This document shows positions 42,433 through 50,855 of a stretch of DNA of 64,000 nt, piece after piece. Each line of letters opens with the position of its first letter. Within the stretch, counting starts at the first letter, position 1. Source of the stretch: Anaerolineae bacterium (lineage in GTDB: Bacteria > Chloroflexota > Anaerolineae > Aggregatilineales > Aggregatilineaceae); NCBI GenBank assembly GCA_023382715.1, contig JAHDWP010000002.1, forward strand, positions 202,867 through 266,866, read 5' to 3'. Under the pieces are notes generated by a model. It was not told the origin of the DNA. It searched no databases and saw only the letters and a program-made list of their open reading frames with translations. The translations under genes and the position numbers were made by a program.

Positions 42433-42457
42433 GGGAGGCCTGAAGCCAGGCTTCCCC
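42433..42457 (+). terminator. Imperfect hairpin after the permease operon
   Basis: gggaggcctg-aag-ccaggcttccc: nearly complementary arms 48 bases after the permease stop, followed by C-rich rather than T-rich sequence. A plausible 3' hairpin, weak as a terminator. Confidence 0.4.
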
Positions 42458-42507
42458 CCCGAACGGCGAACGGGCTTCGCCTGGATATGGCTCATTACGG
42501 GGCGAAG

Positions 42508-42545
42508 AATCACCGCAGAGGCACAGAGAGCGCAGAGAAAAGATG
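42508..42545. repeat. Dispersed intergenic repeat, family D, second copy
   Basis: aatcaccgcagaggcacaga followed by gagcgcagagaaaagatg. Same word family as 555-640 in the opposite orientation. It sits in the 354-base gap 42386-42739, which has no gene. Confidence 0.45.
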
Positions 42546-42631
42546 GGCTGGCGAGGGCGTTAGCCCTTCTCCCGGCCTCTGCGATTCAAGCATTTCGCCC
42601 CCATCATGAAAGGCCCTCCCCCTGTCCCTGG

Positions 42632-42661
42632 TTAGGAAACGCGATAGTTTCATGCTATACT
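42632..42661 (+). promoter_or_regulatory. Promoter for the patatin-like gene
   Basis: TATACT (42656-42661) with TTAGGA (42632-42637) 18 bases upstream, in an AT-rich patch (gatagtttcatgctatactt). Predicted start near 42668, about 70 bases before ATG 42740. Confidence 0.4.
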
Positions 42662-42739
42662 TAATAATCAGATGAAAATACCCGTCCGGCTCTCCACAGC
42701 GGCCTGGTGCAGTGACACCCGGCACAAGGAGGACTTGGC

Positions 42740-43897
42740 ATGAAACTGGGACTGGCACTATCAGGCGGGGGTTTCCGCGCGACTGTCTATCATCTGGGGG
42801 TGCTGGCGCGGCTCGCCAGGGAGGGTCGCCTGGAAGACGCGGCCTATCTCTCAACGGTATCCGGCGGCAGCCTGTGCGTGGGGCTGGTGTACGCCCTCAA
42901 CGGGTTTCGCTGGCCGTCCAGCCAGGCGTATCTTGAGAATATCGTGCCCCGCGCGCGCCAGCACCTGCTGCACGACGATCTCACCGGCGGCCTGTTGCGG
43001 CGCTTGCTGCGCCGACCCTGGAGCATTCTGGGAAGCAAGGCGGACGATCTCTCCGCGCTCATGAGCCAACACTGGGGCGTCTCCATTACGCTGCGCGACC
43101 TGCCCGCGCACCCTCGCTGGATGATCAACGCGACGTGTTACGAAACCGGCAAGAACTGGCGCTTCGAGCGCTTTCGCATGGGCGACTACGTTTTCGGCTA
43201 CAGCAATGACACGAACGTTCCCCTGAGCGACGCGCTGGCGGCTTCGGCGGGATTCCCTGGCCTGATCGGCCCCCTGGTGCTGGACGCCACCCGTCATTCA
43301 TGGTTTCGCTACCGGCAGCCCGCCAGGGGCGAGCCAGAGGCGGGCGCTGACGAGCAGGACGCTGAAGGCAAGACCGAGCCTGTGACGCCAGCTTTTGAGC
43401 GGGTGCACCTGTGGGATGGCGGTGTGTACGACAATCACGGCCTGGAGGCGGTGCACGATTTCCAGAGCGGCTGGCGGCAGGGGGTGGACTTCCTGATCGT
43501 CAGCGATGGCTCCGGCAAGCCGACGACCGAAAAATACCGCCTGGGAGGTGTGTTCCTGCGCATCATCACCGGCGTGATGATGGATCAGATCCGCTCGCTG
43601 CGCGCGCGGGCCATCATGGAGCGCATCCGGAATCACGGCGATCAGGGCGTGATTCTCACCATCGGCAATTCATGTGCAGAGGTCGTGCAGGCGGCAGGGC
43701 GGCAGGCCGACCTGGTGGCGCTCTGCCAGGGCTGCCTGAGCGCCGCAGACGCCACGCGCGCGGCCCTGTTCCCCACGACGATCCGCCGGCTGACGGATGC
43801 CGAGTTCGAGCTGCTTTTCCGGCACGGGCATGAGGTGGCCGACTACACGCTGCACAGCCGCTATCCCGACCAGTTTGGGCATCTCGCCTATTCTTAA
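42740..43897 (+). CDS. Patatin-like phospholipase
   Basis: 385 residues with a Ser-Asp dyad lipase fold. Oxyanion loop LALSGGGFRATVYHLGVLAR at residues 4-23. Nucleophile in LSTVSGGSLCVGLVYA: the usual G-x-S-x-G reads TVSGG, the VSGGS form seen in some cPLA2-like patatins. The Asp is in LWDGGVYDNHGLE. It has no signal peptide, so it may act on the inner face of the membrane. AAGGAGG precedes ATG 42740. Its last 4 bases overlap the convergent LCP gene. Confidence 0.9.
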   Translation: MKLGLALSGGGFRATVYHLGVLARLAREGRLEDAAYLSTVSGGSLCVGLVYALNGFRWPSSQAYLENIVPRARQHLLHDDLTGGLLRRLLRRPWSILGSKADDLSALMSQHWGVSITLRDLPAHPRWMINATCYETGKNWRFERFRMGDYVFGYSNDTNVPLSDALAASAGFPGLIGPLVLDATRHSWFRYRQPARGEPEAGADEQDAEGKTEPVTPAFERVHLWDGGVYDNHGLEAVHDFQSGWRQGVDFLIVSDGSGKPTTEKYRLGGVFLRIITGVMMDQIRSLRARAIMERIRNHGDQGVILTIGNSCAEVVQAAGRQADLVALCQGCLSAADATRAALFPTTIRRLTDAEFELLFRHGHEVADYTLHSRYPDQFGHLAYS

Positions 43898-44805
43898 TCG
43901 AAGCGTTCCTCAATCCAGGGCAGAAGCTGCTCGTAGTTGGGAATCCAGTAGCCCGCTTTCATCCCGATCAGGTCTTCGCGCTGCAGGACGCGCTGCTCCC
44001 TGCCGGGCCAGCCCAGCAGCAGCCCCGGCGCGAGGCGCAGCATATCCCAGGTGCCCAGGTCGGTGTCGGTGTGATCCTGGATCGCCCGCCAGACGCGCGG
44101 CCAGACCAGCGGGTTGGTCAGCTTCTTGGCCAGCGCATCCAGGACCTGCTGCTGGCGTCCCGCGCGCTGATATTCATCGTCCTGGTGGCGGGTGCGGGCG
44201 TATTGCAGCGCCCGCTCGCCGTCCATGTGCTGGCGGCCAGGGTCAAAGCGCACGGTCATCACGCCGCCGTCCAGGGTGGGGTACTCGTAGTCAATGATCA
44301 GCTTGGGCACGTCAATGTCCACGCCGCCCACCGCATCCACCAGCGCCACGAAGCCCCCGAAGTCGAGCCGGACATAGTGCTCGACGCCGACGCCGAAGCT
44401 CTCCTGAATGCTGGCCTTGAGCAGCGCCGGGCCAGACCCTTCCGCTTCCTGCTCGCCGAGCACGTTGATCGTGTTGATGCGCTGTTCGCCGTAGCCGGGG
44501 ACATTGATGAACACGTCGCGCGGGATGGAGAGCAGCGTGACGCGCAGGCTGCCCGGCGAGACGTTGAGCAGCATGATGCTGTCGGTGCGGGTCAGATAAC
44601 GCTCGCCGGGGCGCGCGTCCACGCCCAGGATGAGCAGATCCACTGGCTTTGGCGCGAGGATCAGGCTGAAGACCAGCAACCCCATCAGGCAGATCAGGGG
44701 GGTCAGGCAGCCGAAGGCGCAGAACTGGCATCGCCAGCGGCGCGTCACCCGGCGCGCGGGCCGTGTGGCGGACGTTGTGCGTGGGGGAGAGGGTGGAGTC
44801 TGCAT
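43894..44805 (-). CDS. LytR-CpsA-Psr (LCP) family protein
   Basis: 303 residues. A cytoplasmic tail of about 30 residues, Arg-rich, is followed by one helix (CLTPLICLMGLLVFSLILA) and the extracytoplasmic LCP domain: DLLILGVDARPGERYLTRTD, SIMLLNVSPGSLRVTLLSIP then RDVFINVPGYGEQRINTIN, and VDAVGGVDIDVPK, with ALQYARTRH near 215. LCP proteins transfer wall polymers from a polyprenyl carrier to the envelope. The ATG at 44805 is favoured; the open frame is longer. Third gene of a set with the DNPH1-like and anchored unknown genes. Confidence 0.9.
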   Translation of the reverse strand: MQTPPSPPRTTSATRPARRVTRRWRCQFCAFGCLTPLICLMGLLVFSLILAPKPVDLLILGVDARPGERYLTRTDSIMLLNVSPGSLRVTLLSIPRDVFINVPGYGEQRINTINVLGEQEAEGSGPALLKASIQESFGVGVEHYVRLDFGGFVALVDAVGGVDIDVPKLIIDYEYPTLDGGVMTVRFDPGRQHMDGERALQYARTRHQDDEYQRAGRQQQVLDALAKKLTNPLVWPRVWRAIQDHTDTDLGTWDMLRLAPGLLLGWPGREQRVLQREDLIGMKAGYWIPNYEQLLPWIEERFD

Positions 44806-44894
44806 CGCATGGGTTGCCTCCAGGGGGCGATCGGCGGCGCGCCGGTGACGCGGCGCGCGAGTGGGGCATGAGCGCGCCGGACACAGCAGGCGGC

Positions 44895-45314
44895 TCAACG
44901 GGCGTTCAGGAACTCATCCAGTGCTGCCAGCGCCTGCGCCATGTCGTGGTAGAAGACTACGCGCAGGTTAGGGGTGTCATTGCCTTCGAGCATGACCGAA
45001 AGAGACGTCCCGGCCTGACACAGGCAGAGCACCGGCTTGCCGGCCTGGTGCAGCGCGTAGGCGATCTCATAGCCCACGCCCAGCGACGGCACCGTGACCT
45101 CGGCCACGACTGCATCGCACACTTCCAGCCACCGCACGTCGCGCCGGTAGATCTCGGTCAGCGGGTAACGGCGCTCGTCGCTGAGCACGTCCGGGGCGGC
45201 TACATGCGCGGTGAGGACGGCGTGCCCGCCGCGCTCCAGGTGGCTGACCAGGGCGGCGTAGACGGGCTGCCGGCTGCGCCCGCCGCGAATCGATCCACAA
45301 AAATAGACATCCAT
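44895..45314 (-). CDS. DNPH1/nucleoside 2-deoxyribosyltransferase-like hydrolase
   Basis: 139 residues. It opens MDVYFCGSIRGGR, matching the YFCGSIRGGR signature of 2'-deoxynucleoside 5'-phosphate N-hydrolase (DNPH1/Rcl). The catalytic Glu lies in AEVTVPSLGVGYEIAYAL (the Glu of GYE), and Asp in CDAVVAE. Predicted to cleave the N-glycosidic bond of deoxynucleoside monophosphates; nucleoside deoxyribosyltransferase is the alternative. TGGAGAAG precedes ATG 45314. It lies 30 bases after the upstream gene and 89 before the LCP gene. Confidence 0.85.
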   Translation of the reverse strand: MDVYFCGSIRGGRSRQPVYAALVSHLERGGHAVLTAHVAAPDVLSDERRYPLTEIYRRDVRWLEVCDAVVAEVTVPSLGVGYEIAYALHQAGKPVLCLCQAGTSLSVMLEGNDTPNLRVVFYHDMAQALAALDEFLNAR

Positions 45315-45344
45315 AGGTCTTCTCCAGAGCCGGGCGGGAGCCGA

Positions 45345-46217
45345 TCACCACAGCTCCTCGTCGTCAGGCTCCTCTTCTCCCAGAGTGTAATCTTTCTTCT
45401 TCTTGCGCGTCCATTGCACCGGGTCTTCGAGCGTGCGGCGAGCGGCTTCGGCGACCTGCACGGCGAACGCCTCGTGATGGTCGAGGGCGAAGGCCAGCGA
45501 CTCCCCCTGCGCGTCGAAGCGGAGCAGGCCCGCCGCCTTTGGCCGATCCAGCCGGCGGACGGCGCTCACGTTCTGCACGGCCTCCAGCGGAATGGTGCGC
45601 TGTGTTTCTTCACCGGACAGCGCGACGATGTGGGATGGCATGAGGTAGAGGCCCACCGGCTCGGCCAGAGTCCAGGCTCCGTGTATGTCCTGGCGGGCCG
45701 GATGCGCCTGGACCGGCCCATAGTGAATGTAGGGCCGGCGGCGGCGGTACGCGGTGATCTGCTCCGCCGTAGCTACGCTCTTGAGCGCGCGCACCAGCGC
45801 GTGCATGGCCAGGCGCGACAGCCGCACCCGCAGCAGAATCCAGCGGCGGTCGCGCTCGGCGTGCAGCCAGATCTCGTTGCGGCCTGACGAGTACTTGCGC
45901 GGGCGGCCAAACCAGCACAGTTCCGCCGGGCTGAAGGAGACGCATGGCTGACCGCCGTTGCCCAGCGCATACGCGGCGATCTCGCCAGGGGTCACGGCGA
46001 TGACGCCGCTCTGCCAGCCGGAGCGCCGCTTGCCCTGGGCAATCGTCTGGCAGCGGATGCCGTCCGTCTGGGCGCAGTAGAGCGGCTGCTGGGCCTGCTG
46101 GATGCGCCGGACCAAGGCGTGAGCGGCTTTCGCGCGGCGGCGATTGCGGAGCGCGCTGCCGACGCCCGCGCCCAGCAAGGCCCCCATCAGCGCTGGAGCG
46201 ATGAGCGACATGATCAC
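45345..46217 (-). CDS. Anchored protein of unknown function
   Basis: 290 residues if the GTG at 46217 is used: GGAGG lies 9 bases upstream, an ideal distance, while the ATG at 46226 would touch the ribosome site and the ATG at 46211 would be 15 away. Residues 2-22 form a short hydrophobic helix (SLIAPALMGALLGAGVGSAL). The rest is soluble and basic, strand-rich (GVIAVTPGEIAAYALGNGG, WILLRVRLSRLAMHALVRAL, GLYLMPSHIVALSGEET, AAGLLRFDAQGESLAFAL). It ends acidic (EEEPDDEELW) after KKKK. No known motif; PH-like folds are possible but unproven. Confidence 0.7.
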   Translation of the reverse strand: MIMSLIAPALMGALLGAGVGSALRNRRRAKAAHALVRRIQQAQQPLYCAQTDGIRCQTIAQGKRRSGWQSGVIAVTPGEIAAYALGNGGQPCVSFSPAELCWFGRPRKYSSGRNEIWLHAERDRRWILLRVRLSRLAMHALVRALKSVATAEQITAYRRRRPYIHYGPVQAHPARQDIHGAWTLAEPVGLYLMPSHIVALSGEETQRTIPLEAVQNVSAVRRLDRPKAAGLLRFDAQGESLAFALDHHEAFAVQVAEAARRTLEDPVQWTRKKKKDYTLGEEEPDDEELW

Positions 46218-46394
46218 TGAGAGCATCCTCCGGTTTGCGGATGGCGCGGGCGCGCAGACTCCTTGCCGCAGAGTATAGCACCGACTGGACGGTCCGGAGA
46301 GGGCGTGCGACTCGCCGGGCGATTGCGCCGAACGCGCGTTGTCCTCAGAGGCCTGCCTGAAAGAGCCTGCGCGATGGTTTACCCTGCGGGATCG

Positions 46395-46540
46395 GTTGAA
46401 AAGCCGCGCGCCTGCCTTTGTCCCCCATCCCCGGCCCTTCTCCCACGAGGGGGGACGGGAGCAAAGCGCGCCCGCTAGGCCCCTCCCTCGCAAGGAGGGA
46501 GGAGTTTGGGGTGGGGGAGACGACTTCTCAAAGGGCCCCT
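46395..46540. repeat. GC-rich repeat family C, copy 4
   Basis: gcctgcctttgtcccccatc cccggcccttctcccac ... ctccctcgcaaggagggagg agtttggggtgggg ... cgacttctcaaagggcc. Reverse-complement aligns with copy 2 (30041-30187). It lies in the 593-base gap 46218-46810, which otherwise has a promoter but no gene. Confidence 0.55.
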
Positions 46541-46684
46541 GATTTCCACTCCACACGCGAGTTGATGACCCTATCCGGCGCTGCGCCTCGCTCGCCCCCC
46601 GTACTCCTTCTGCCGGCACGGGGCAAGTCACCCTATCTCAGCTTTCTGAAACCCTGGCCGCTACAATTTTCTACTGCATCTTTA

Positions 46685-46714
46685 TTGATTCTGAACAATG
46701 AATTAGCATATGAT
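46685..46714 (+). promoter_or_regulatory. Promoter of the secreted-paralog operon
   Basis: TTGATT (46685-46690) and TATGAT (46709-46714) separated by 18 bases in an AT-rich patch spanning about 46660-46745. Predicted start near 46721, leader about 90 bases before ATG 46811. Confidence 0.5.
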
Positions 46715-46810
46715 GGATTTGTACCAGATTTCTCAAACAGTCGTTGCCCAGTTGCAAGGCTGGGCTGGGGAGGTGTACGGTCAGTTATTGCCCTTTGAGG
46801 AGGCAAATCC

Positions 46811-48319
46811 ATGCGTCAATGGCCTGGCTGGGCCAGGGCAGTTCTCACACTGCTGCTGATTATGATCATGCTGGGAGCCGTGCAACCGCAACGCCCGGTG
46901 GCCGATGCCCAGGGCGGCGGGAGTATCAGCTACGGCTCGAAGGTCCTCGGCAGAATCTCCGCCGATCTCCCCGAAGTGATGTACAGCTTCAACGGCACAG
47001 CGGGCGACCTCGTCCAGGTGCGCGTCAAGAACTGGGTCGGCACGCTCGATCCCCAGGTGACGCTGCTGGCCCCCGACGGGCAGAACGCCGGCAGTAGTAC
47101 GCGCAGCCCCTTCGCCGTCGCGAGCCAGGATGCCACCCTGGCGCTTTTTTTACCGCAGACCGGCGTCTATATGCTGCTGGTCAGCGCGGAGAGCGGGACG
47201 AGCGGCCAGTTTCTGCTCACCCTGCAGGGGCGCGGCGTGGTGCTGGCTACGCCGCTCATCTACGGGCAGGGCCTCGATGTCATCGTCCCCTTGAACCCAC
47301 AGCCGCAGTATTTCACCTTTGAGACCGAAGACTGCCCGACCGTCTTCACCGTCGCCAACCTGAGCGAAGGGCAGCCCTTCACCTTCCCCTTCATGGTCAA
47401 GGTGCGCGATGCGCAGGGCACCCTGATCGCCCTGCTCTACGGCGGGGATGCGATCGAGGATCGCCTCGTGCTGCCCGCGCGCAGCGGACGCTACGAAGTC
47501 GAGGTGCTCTCCGAAGACCCGCAGCAGCAGGGGACGATCCACCTGCTGGTGACTTGCGCCGACCAGGCTCCTGGCTGTATCGGTGGCGGGGTGAGCGGCG
47601 CGGCGGGGGCCGACCTGGGCGTGGCGATGGAGTGCCCGCCGTGCTTCAGCGAGGACTTCGGCGGCGAGCTGTGCGATGAATTCGAGATGACAGCTACCCG
47701 CGCAGGGGATGGCACCTACAGCTTCGCCTGGCCCGCAGTCGAGGGGGCTGAGTGGTATATCTTCTACATCCTGGATGCCTGGGGCGTCATGCTGCTCGAC
47801 TCGCCAATCATGCTGGAGGGCGGCACCAGCCACGTGTACTCCTTCCATCCCGCTGACGTGAGCCGGGGGCCTTTCACCGCCCATGTGAACGCGGGGAGCG
47901 GCATGGACATTGGGACGTTCCTCTGCGTGGACGAGGTTCAGTTCTCCTTCGACGGGCCGGTTCCGGAGTGCTCGATTGATGTGGGCGTGGACATTGTGCC
48001 GGGCGCAGCGCGCCTGGCCGTGGCCAGTTGGACCCCGACGCCAGGTGTGGGTGCTTATCTGATCCACATCTATGCCATCGGGGATGATGGCGGCCTGATC
48101 GGCATTCGTGTCCTCACCGTGCCCGGCGACGCTGCCACCTACCATCTTGAGGGGGTGTTCCCCGCCGATTACTCCCGGTTTCGGATCAAGGTTGACGCCT
48201 ACAGCGAAGCTACCGGCGGCGGGGCCTTCGGCGACATGCCCCAGGGCTTCATGTGCGGGGGCAGCGCCGACGTTGAGTTCCCCAAGCCCGGCCCTGTGGA
48301 ATGGGGTCCTGCGGCGTAG
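46811..48319 (+). CDS. Secreted multidomain protein A (PPC-like)
   Basis: 502 residues. Signal peptide about 1-33 (AVLTLLLIMIMLGAVQ). Residues 34-142 form a bacterial pre-peptidase (PPC)-like beta domain (YSFNGTAGDLVQVRVKNWVG, LDPQVTLLAPDG, LFLPQTGVYMLLVSAESGTS). A second domain, 150-250, has a Cys pair (ETEDCPTVFTVANLSEGQPF...VTCADQAPGC). Two fibronectin-like domains follow (SFAWPAVEGAEWYIFYILDA; VASWTPTPGVGAYLIHIYAI). No enzyme motif. GAGGAGG precedes ATG 46811. The downstream gene encodes a longer paralog. Confidence 0.82.
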   Translation: MRQWPGWARAVLTLLLIMIMLGAVQPQRPVADAQGGGSISYGSKVLGRISADLPEVMYSFNGTAGDLVQVRVKNWVGTLDPQVTLLAPDGQNAGSSTRSPFAVASQDATLALFLPQTGVYMLLVSAESGTSGQFLLTLQGRGVVLATPLIYGQGLDVIVPLNPQPQYFTFETEDCPTVFTVANLSEGQPFTFPFMVKVRDAQGTLIALLYGGDAIEDRLVLPARSGRYEVEVLSEDPQQQGTIHLLVTCADQAPGCIGGGVSGAAGADLGVAMECPPCFSEDFGGELCDEFEMTATRAGDGTYSFAWPAVEGAEWYIFYILDAWGVMLLDSPIMLEGGTSHVYSFHPADVSRGPFTAHVNAGSGMDIGTFLCVDEVQFSFDGPVPECSIDVGVDIVPGAARLAVASWTPTPGVGAYLIHIYAIGDDGGLIGIRVLTVPGDAATYHLEGVFPADYSRFRIKVDAYSEATGGGAFGDMPQGFMCGGSADVEFPKPGPVEWGPAA

Positions 48320-48343
48320 CCCTGACCTGAGGAGGAGACGACC

Positions 48344-50785
48344 ATGAAACACATGCGCACACAATGGCTGCGCGCCGGGCTGCTGGTGGCGATCCTCATG
48401 GCGATCGCGCTGCTGCCCAGCGCGCCGACAATCACTCAGGCTCAGGGCGGCGGCACAATCAGCTATGGCGCGAAGGTGTTCGGCACCATCACCGCAGACG
48501 CGCCGCGCGTCACCTACAGCTTTGAGGGCGGCGCGGGCGACGTGATCACCGTCATCGCCGACAACTGGACGGGGACGCTCGACCTGCGCGCCGAGCTGAT
48601 CGCCCCCAACGGGCTGATCATCGCCAGCAGCGCCCAGAACACGCTCGACGACACCATGCAGGGCGCGTACCTCTCGGCGGTCCTGCCGGGTGACGGCATC
48701 TATCTGCTGTGGATCACCAGCGAGGACGAGACCACCGGCGACTTCGCGCTGACTTTGCTGGGGCGGGGCGCGCCGGACAGCACCGAGCTGATTTTCGGGC
48801 AGGCGGTAGAGGTGACCCTGATCCCCGCCGCCGACCCGCTGCGCTTCTGGTTCGAGGCTGAGGACTGCCCCACCTCGCTCATCGTGACCAACCTGAGCGA
48901 AGGGCTGCCCTTCACCTATCCGTTCGCACTCAAGGTCTACGACCAGCGCGGGCAGACCGTTGCCCTGCTGCGCGGCGGCGAGGAGCTTGAAGACTGGGTC
49001 ACAGTCACCCCGCTCAGCGGGCGCTACGAGGTCGAAGTGTCGTCCGACCACCTGCTGGAGGCAGGGGACGTCCGCCTGCTGGTCACCTGCGCGGCGGACG
49101 CGCCTGGCTGCCTGCCAGGGCAGGCGGCTATCTCCGGCGTGACGGGCAGTGGCCCGCGTGAATGCGCGCGGTGCTTCGTCCCCGGCGATCCGCCCGGAGG
49201 CGGCGGCTGCCCAGACCTCCACTTCGCGGTCGAGCAGGGTGAGGACGATCCCCTGCACATGACGGTGACGTGGGATCCTATGTCTGGCGCGACCAGCTAC
49301 GCGGTCTACGTCTATGGTCGCACTGCCGACAGCGGCGAAATGTACCTGACGCACGCCACCTGGACGCCCGGCGATCCGACCTCCTTCACCTGGCTCCTGC
49401 CGGAACACTATGTCGCCTTCCGCTTCGTCTTGCGCGTCTACATCGGCGACGACGTGGTGTGCGTCGCGGAGACCAGCCTGGAGTTTGAAGTTCCGCCGGA
49501 CGGCGGCGAGCCGGTCTGCGACATTTTCACCGTGGACGCCGAAATCACCGACCTGGATACGCGCCAGGTGACCTGGACCTGGACGGCCTACCCCGGCGCA
49601 GAAGCCTACGTGGTGGAATGGTTCGAGGTGCTGGACGACGGGAGCGAAGCCCTGCGCGGCAGCATCCTGCTCGGCGCGGGGACGACCTCCTTCACCACGA
49701 CGCTCCCGCCGCCGAGTGGCGCCAGCGACACGTGGCGGCTGCGCGTGCGCGTGCAACTGGATGGCGGGTTCCCATGCTTTGCCGAGCGCACCTTTGGGTT
49801 CCTACACCACCTGCCAGACTGCGAAGACTTCACCCTGGTCGAGACCGTCCACACTCCCACGTCTTCCACGATCATCTGGTCGGACTATCCCGGCGCAATG
49901 GGTTACATGCTGTCGGTGCTGGACGAGACCGGCGAGACGATGATCCCGCCCTTCCCACTGCTGCTGCCACCTGACCAACTTTCGTATGTGCTGGAGGGTT
50001 TGCCACCGGGAAACTATCTCGTCCGCGTCGGGCCGTGGATGGAGGCGACCTTCTGCGAGGAAGAGCTGTCCCTGACCTTCGAGCAGGGGCAGTTCCCCTG
50101 CCTGATCCGCACCAACCGCGCCGACGTGCGAGTGCGCGTGGGGCCGGGCGTGGATCGGGCCGCTTTCGCCTTCCTGACGGCGGGCGTGGAGTACCCGGTC
50201 ATCGGCTTTGCCTACGATGCGGCGGGCAACCGCTGGTGGCAGCTTGACCGGGCGGCCATCCCCGGCGGTGAGGCAGCGCTCAGCCTGTGGGTGCTGGACA
50301 GTGAAGTCGAGGAGATCGGCGACTGCGACAACGTCCCACAGGGCGACGTGCCGCCGGTCGTGCCCATCGAGCCGGAAGTGCCGCCTGGTGAGCCGGGTCG
50401 GCCTCCGGGCGGCGGCTGGGGGCCTTGTGGCTCCTGCGACACTTGCGGGCACCCGGCCAGCGAGTGCGTCACCTCGCCGGAAGGGTTTTGCCTGTGGGAT
50501 CCGGCGACGTGCACCGCGCCGGCGCCGACGTGCTTCAGTATCAGCACGGCGATTGACATGAGCCGCTGCCAGTATACGGATGGCCGAGCCATGCTTGACA
50601 CTCCGCCCAACTGTGACGGCGGTTACTCGCCAGGCACGATAATCGAAGCCCATGCTGTCGCCGCTGACCCCAAATGCAACGTGGACTACTGGTCTGGCTG
50701 TGGTGTGTCGAGTGGCGAGAACAACATCACCTTCACCGCAACCAGTAGCTGCACTGTCACCGCGCACATGCACTACGGGCCTTAG
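48344..50785 (+). CDS. Secreted multidomain protein B, paralog of A with SH3b and Cys-rich tail
   Basis: 813 residues. Signal peptide about 1-34. The first 260 residues parallel protein A: GGGTISYGAKVFGTITADAP, LIAPNGLIIASS, ALTLLGRGA, then AEDCPTSLIVTNLSEGLPF. Three fibronectin-like domains follow (MTVTWDPMSGATSYAVYVYG; VTWTWTAYPGAEAYVVEW; TIIWSDYPGAMGYMLSVLD), against two in A. Next is an SH3b domain (RADVRVRVGPGVDRAAFAFL ... RWWQLDR ... LWVLDSEVEEI), a Pro/Gly linker and a Cys-rich end (CGSCDTCGHPASEC). SH3b domains usually bind peptide or wall sugar. ATG 48344 follows GAGGAGG; 24 bases after gene A. Confidence 0.82.
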   Translation: MKHMRTQWLRAGLLVAILMAIALLPSAPTITQAQGGGTISYGAKVFGTITADAPRVTYSFEGGAGDVITVIADNWTGTLDLRAELIAPNGLIIASSAQNTLDDTMQGAYLSAVLPGDGIYLLWITSEDETTGDFALTLLGRGAPDSTELIFGQAVEVTLIPAADPLRFWFEAEDCPTSLIVTNLSEGLPFTYPFALKVYDQRGQTVALLRGGEELEDWVTVTPLSGRYEVEVSSDHLLEAGDVRLLVTCAADAPGCLPGQAAISGVTGSGPRECARCFVPGDPPGGGGCPDLHFAVEQGEDDPLHMTVTWDPMSGATSYAVYVYGRTADSGEMYLTHATWTPGDPTSFTWLLPEHYVAFRFVLRVYIGDDVVCVAETSLEFEVPPDGGEPVCDIFTVDAEITDLDTRQVTWTWTAYPGAEAYVVEWFEVLDDGSEALRGSILLGAGTTSFTTTLPPPSGASDTWRLRVRVQLDGGFPCFAERTFGFLHHLPDCEDFTLVETVHTPTSSTIIWSDYPGAMGYMLSVLDETGETMIPPFPLLLPPDQLSYVLEGLPPGNYLVRVGPWMEATFCEEELSLTFEQGQFPCLIRTNRADVRVRVGPGVDRAAFAFLTAGVEYPVIGFAYDAAGNRWWQLDRAAIPGGEAALSLWVLDSEVEEIGDCDNVPQGDVPPVVPIEPEVPPGEPGRPPGGGWGPCGSCDTCGHPASECVTSPEGFCLWDPATCTAPAPTCFSISTAIDMSRCQYTDGRAMLDTPPNCDGGYSPGTIIEAHAVAADPKCNVDYWSGCGVSSGENNITFTATSSCTVTAHMHYGP

Positions 50786-50796
50786 GCCCGACGAAA

Positions 50797-50826
50797 CCAG
50801 GGGTGAGTCGCGCGACTCACCCCTGG
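50797..50826. terminator. Perfect palindromic terminator between convergent genes
   Basis: ccaggggtgagtcgc directly followed by its reverse complement gcgactcacccctgg: 15-bp arms with no unpaired loop. It lies 11 bases after the protein B stop and 29 bases before the 3' end of the class II aldolase gene, so it can serve both strands. T tract on the + strand is weak (tatcttcctcc). Confidence 0.7.
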
Positions 50827-50855
50827 TATCTTCCTCCACATCAAAGCGCTTGCCG

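Noticed and set aside
47150..49756. 868-codon open frame on the - strand opposite the secreted paralogs
   Set aside because: Antisense shadow; both sense genes have signal peptides, ribosome sites and matching domain order.
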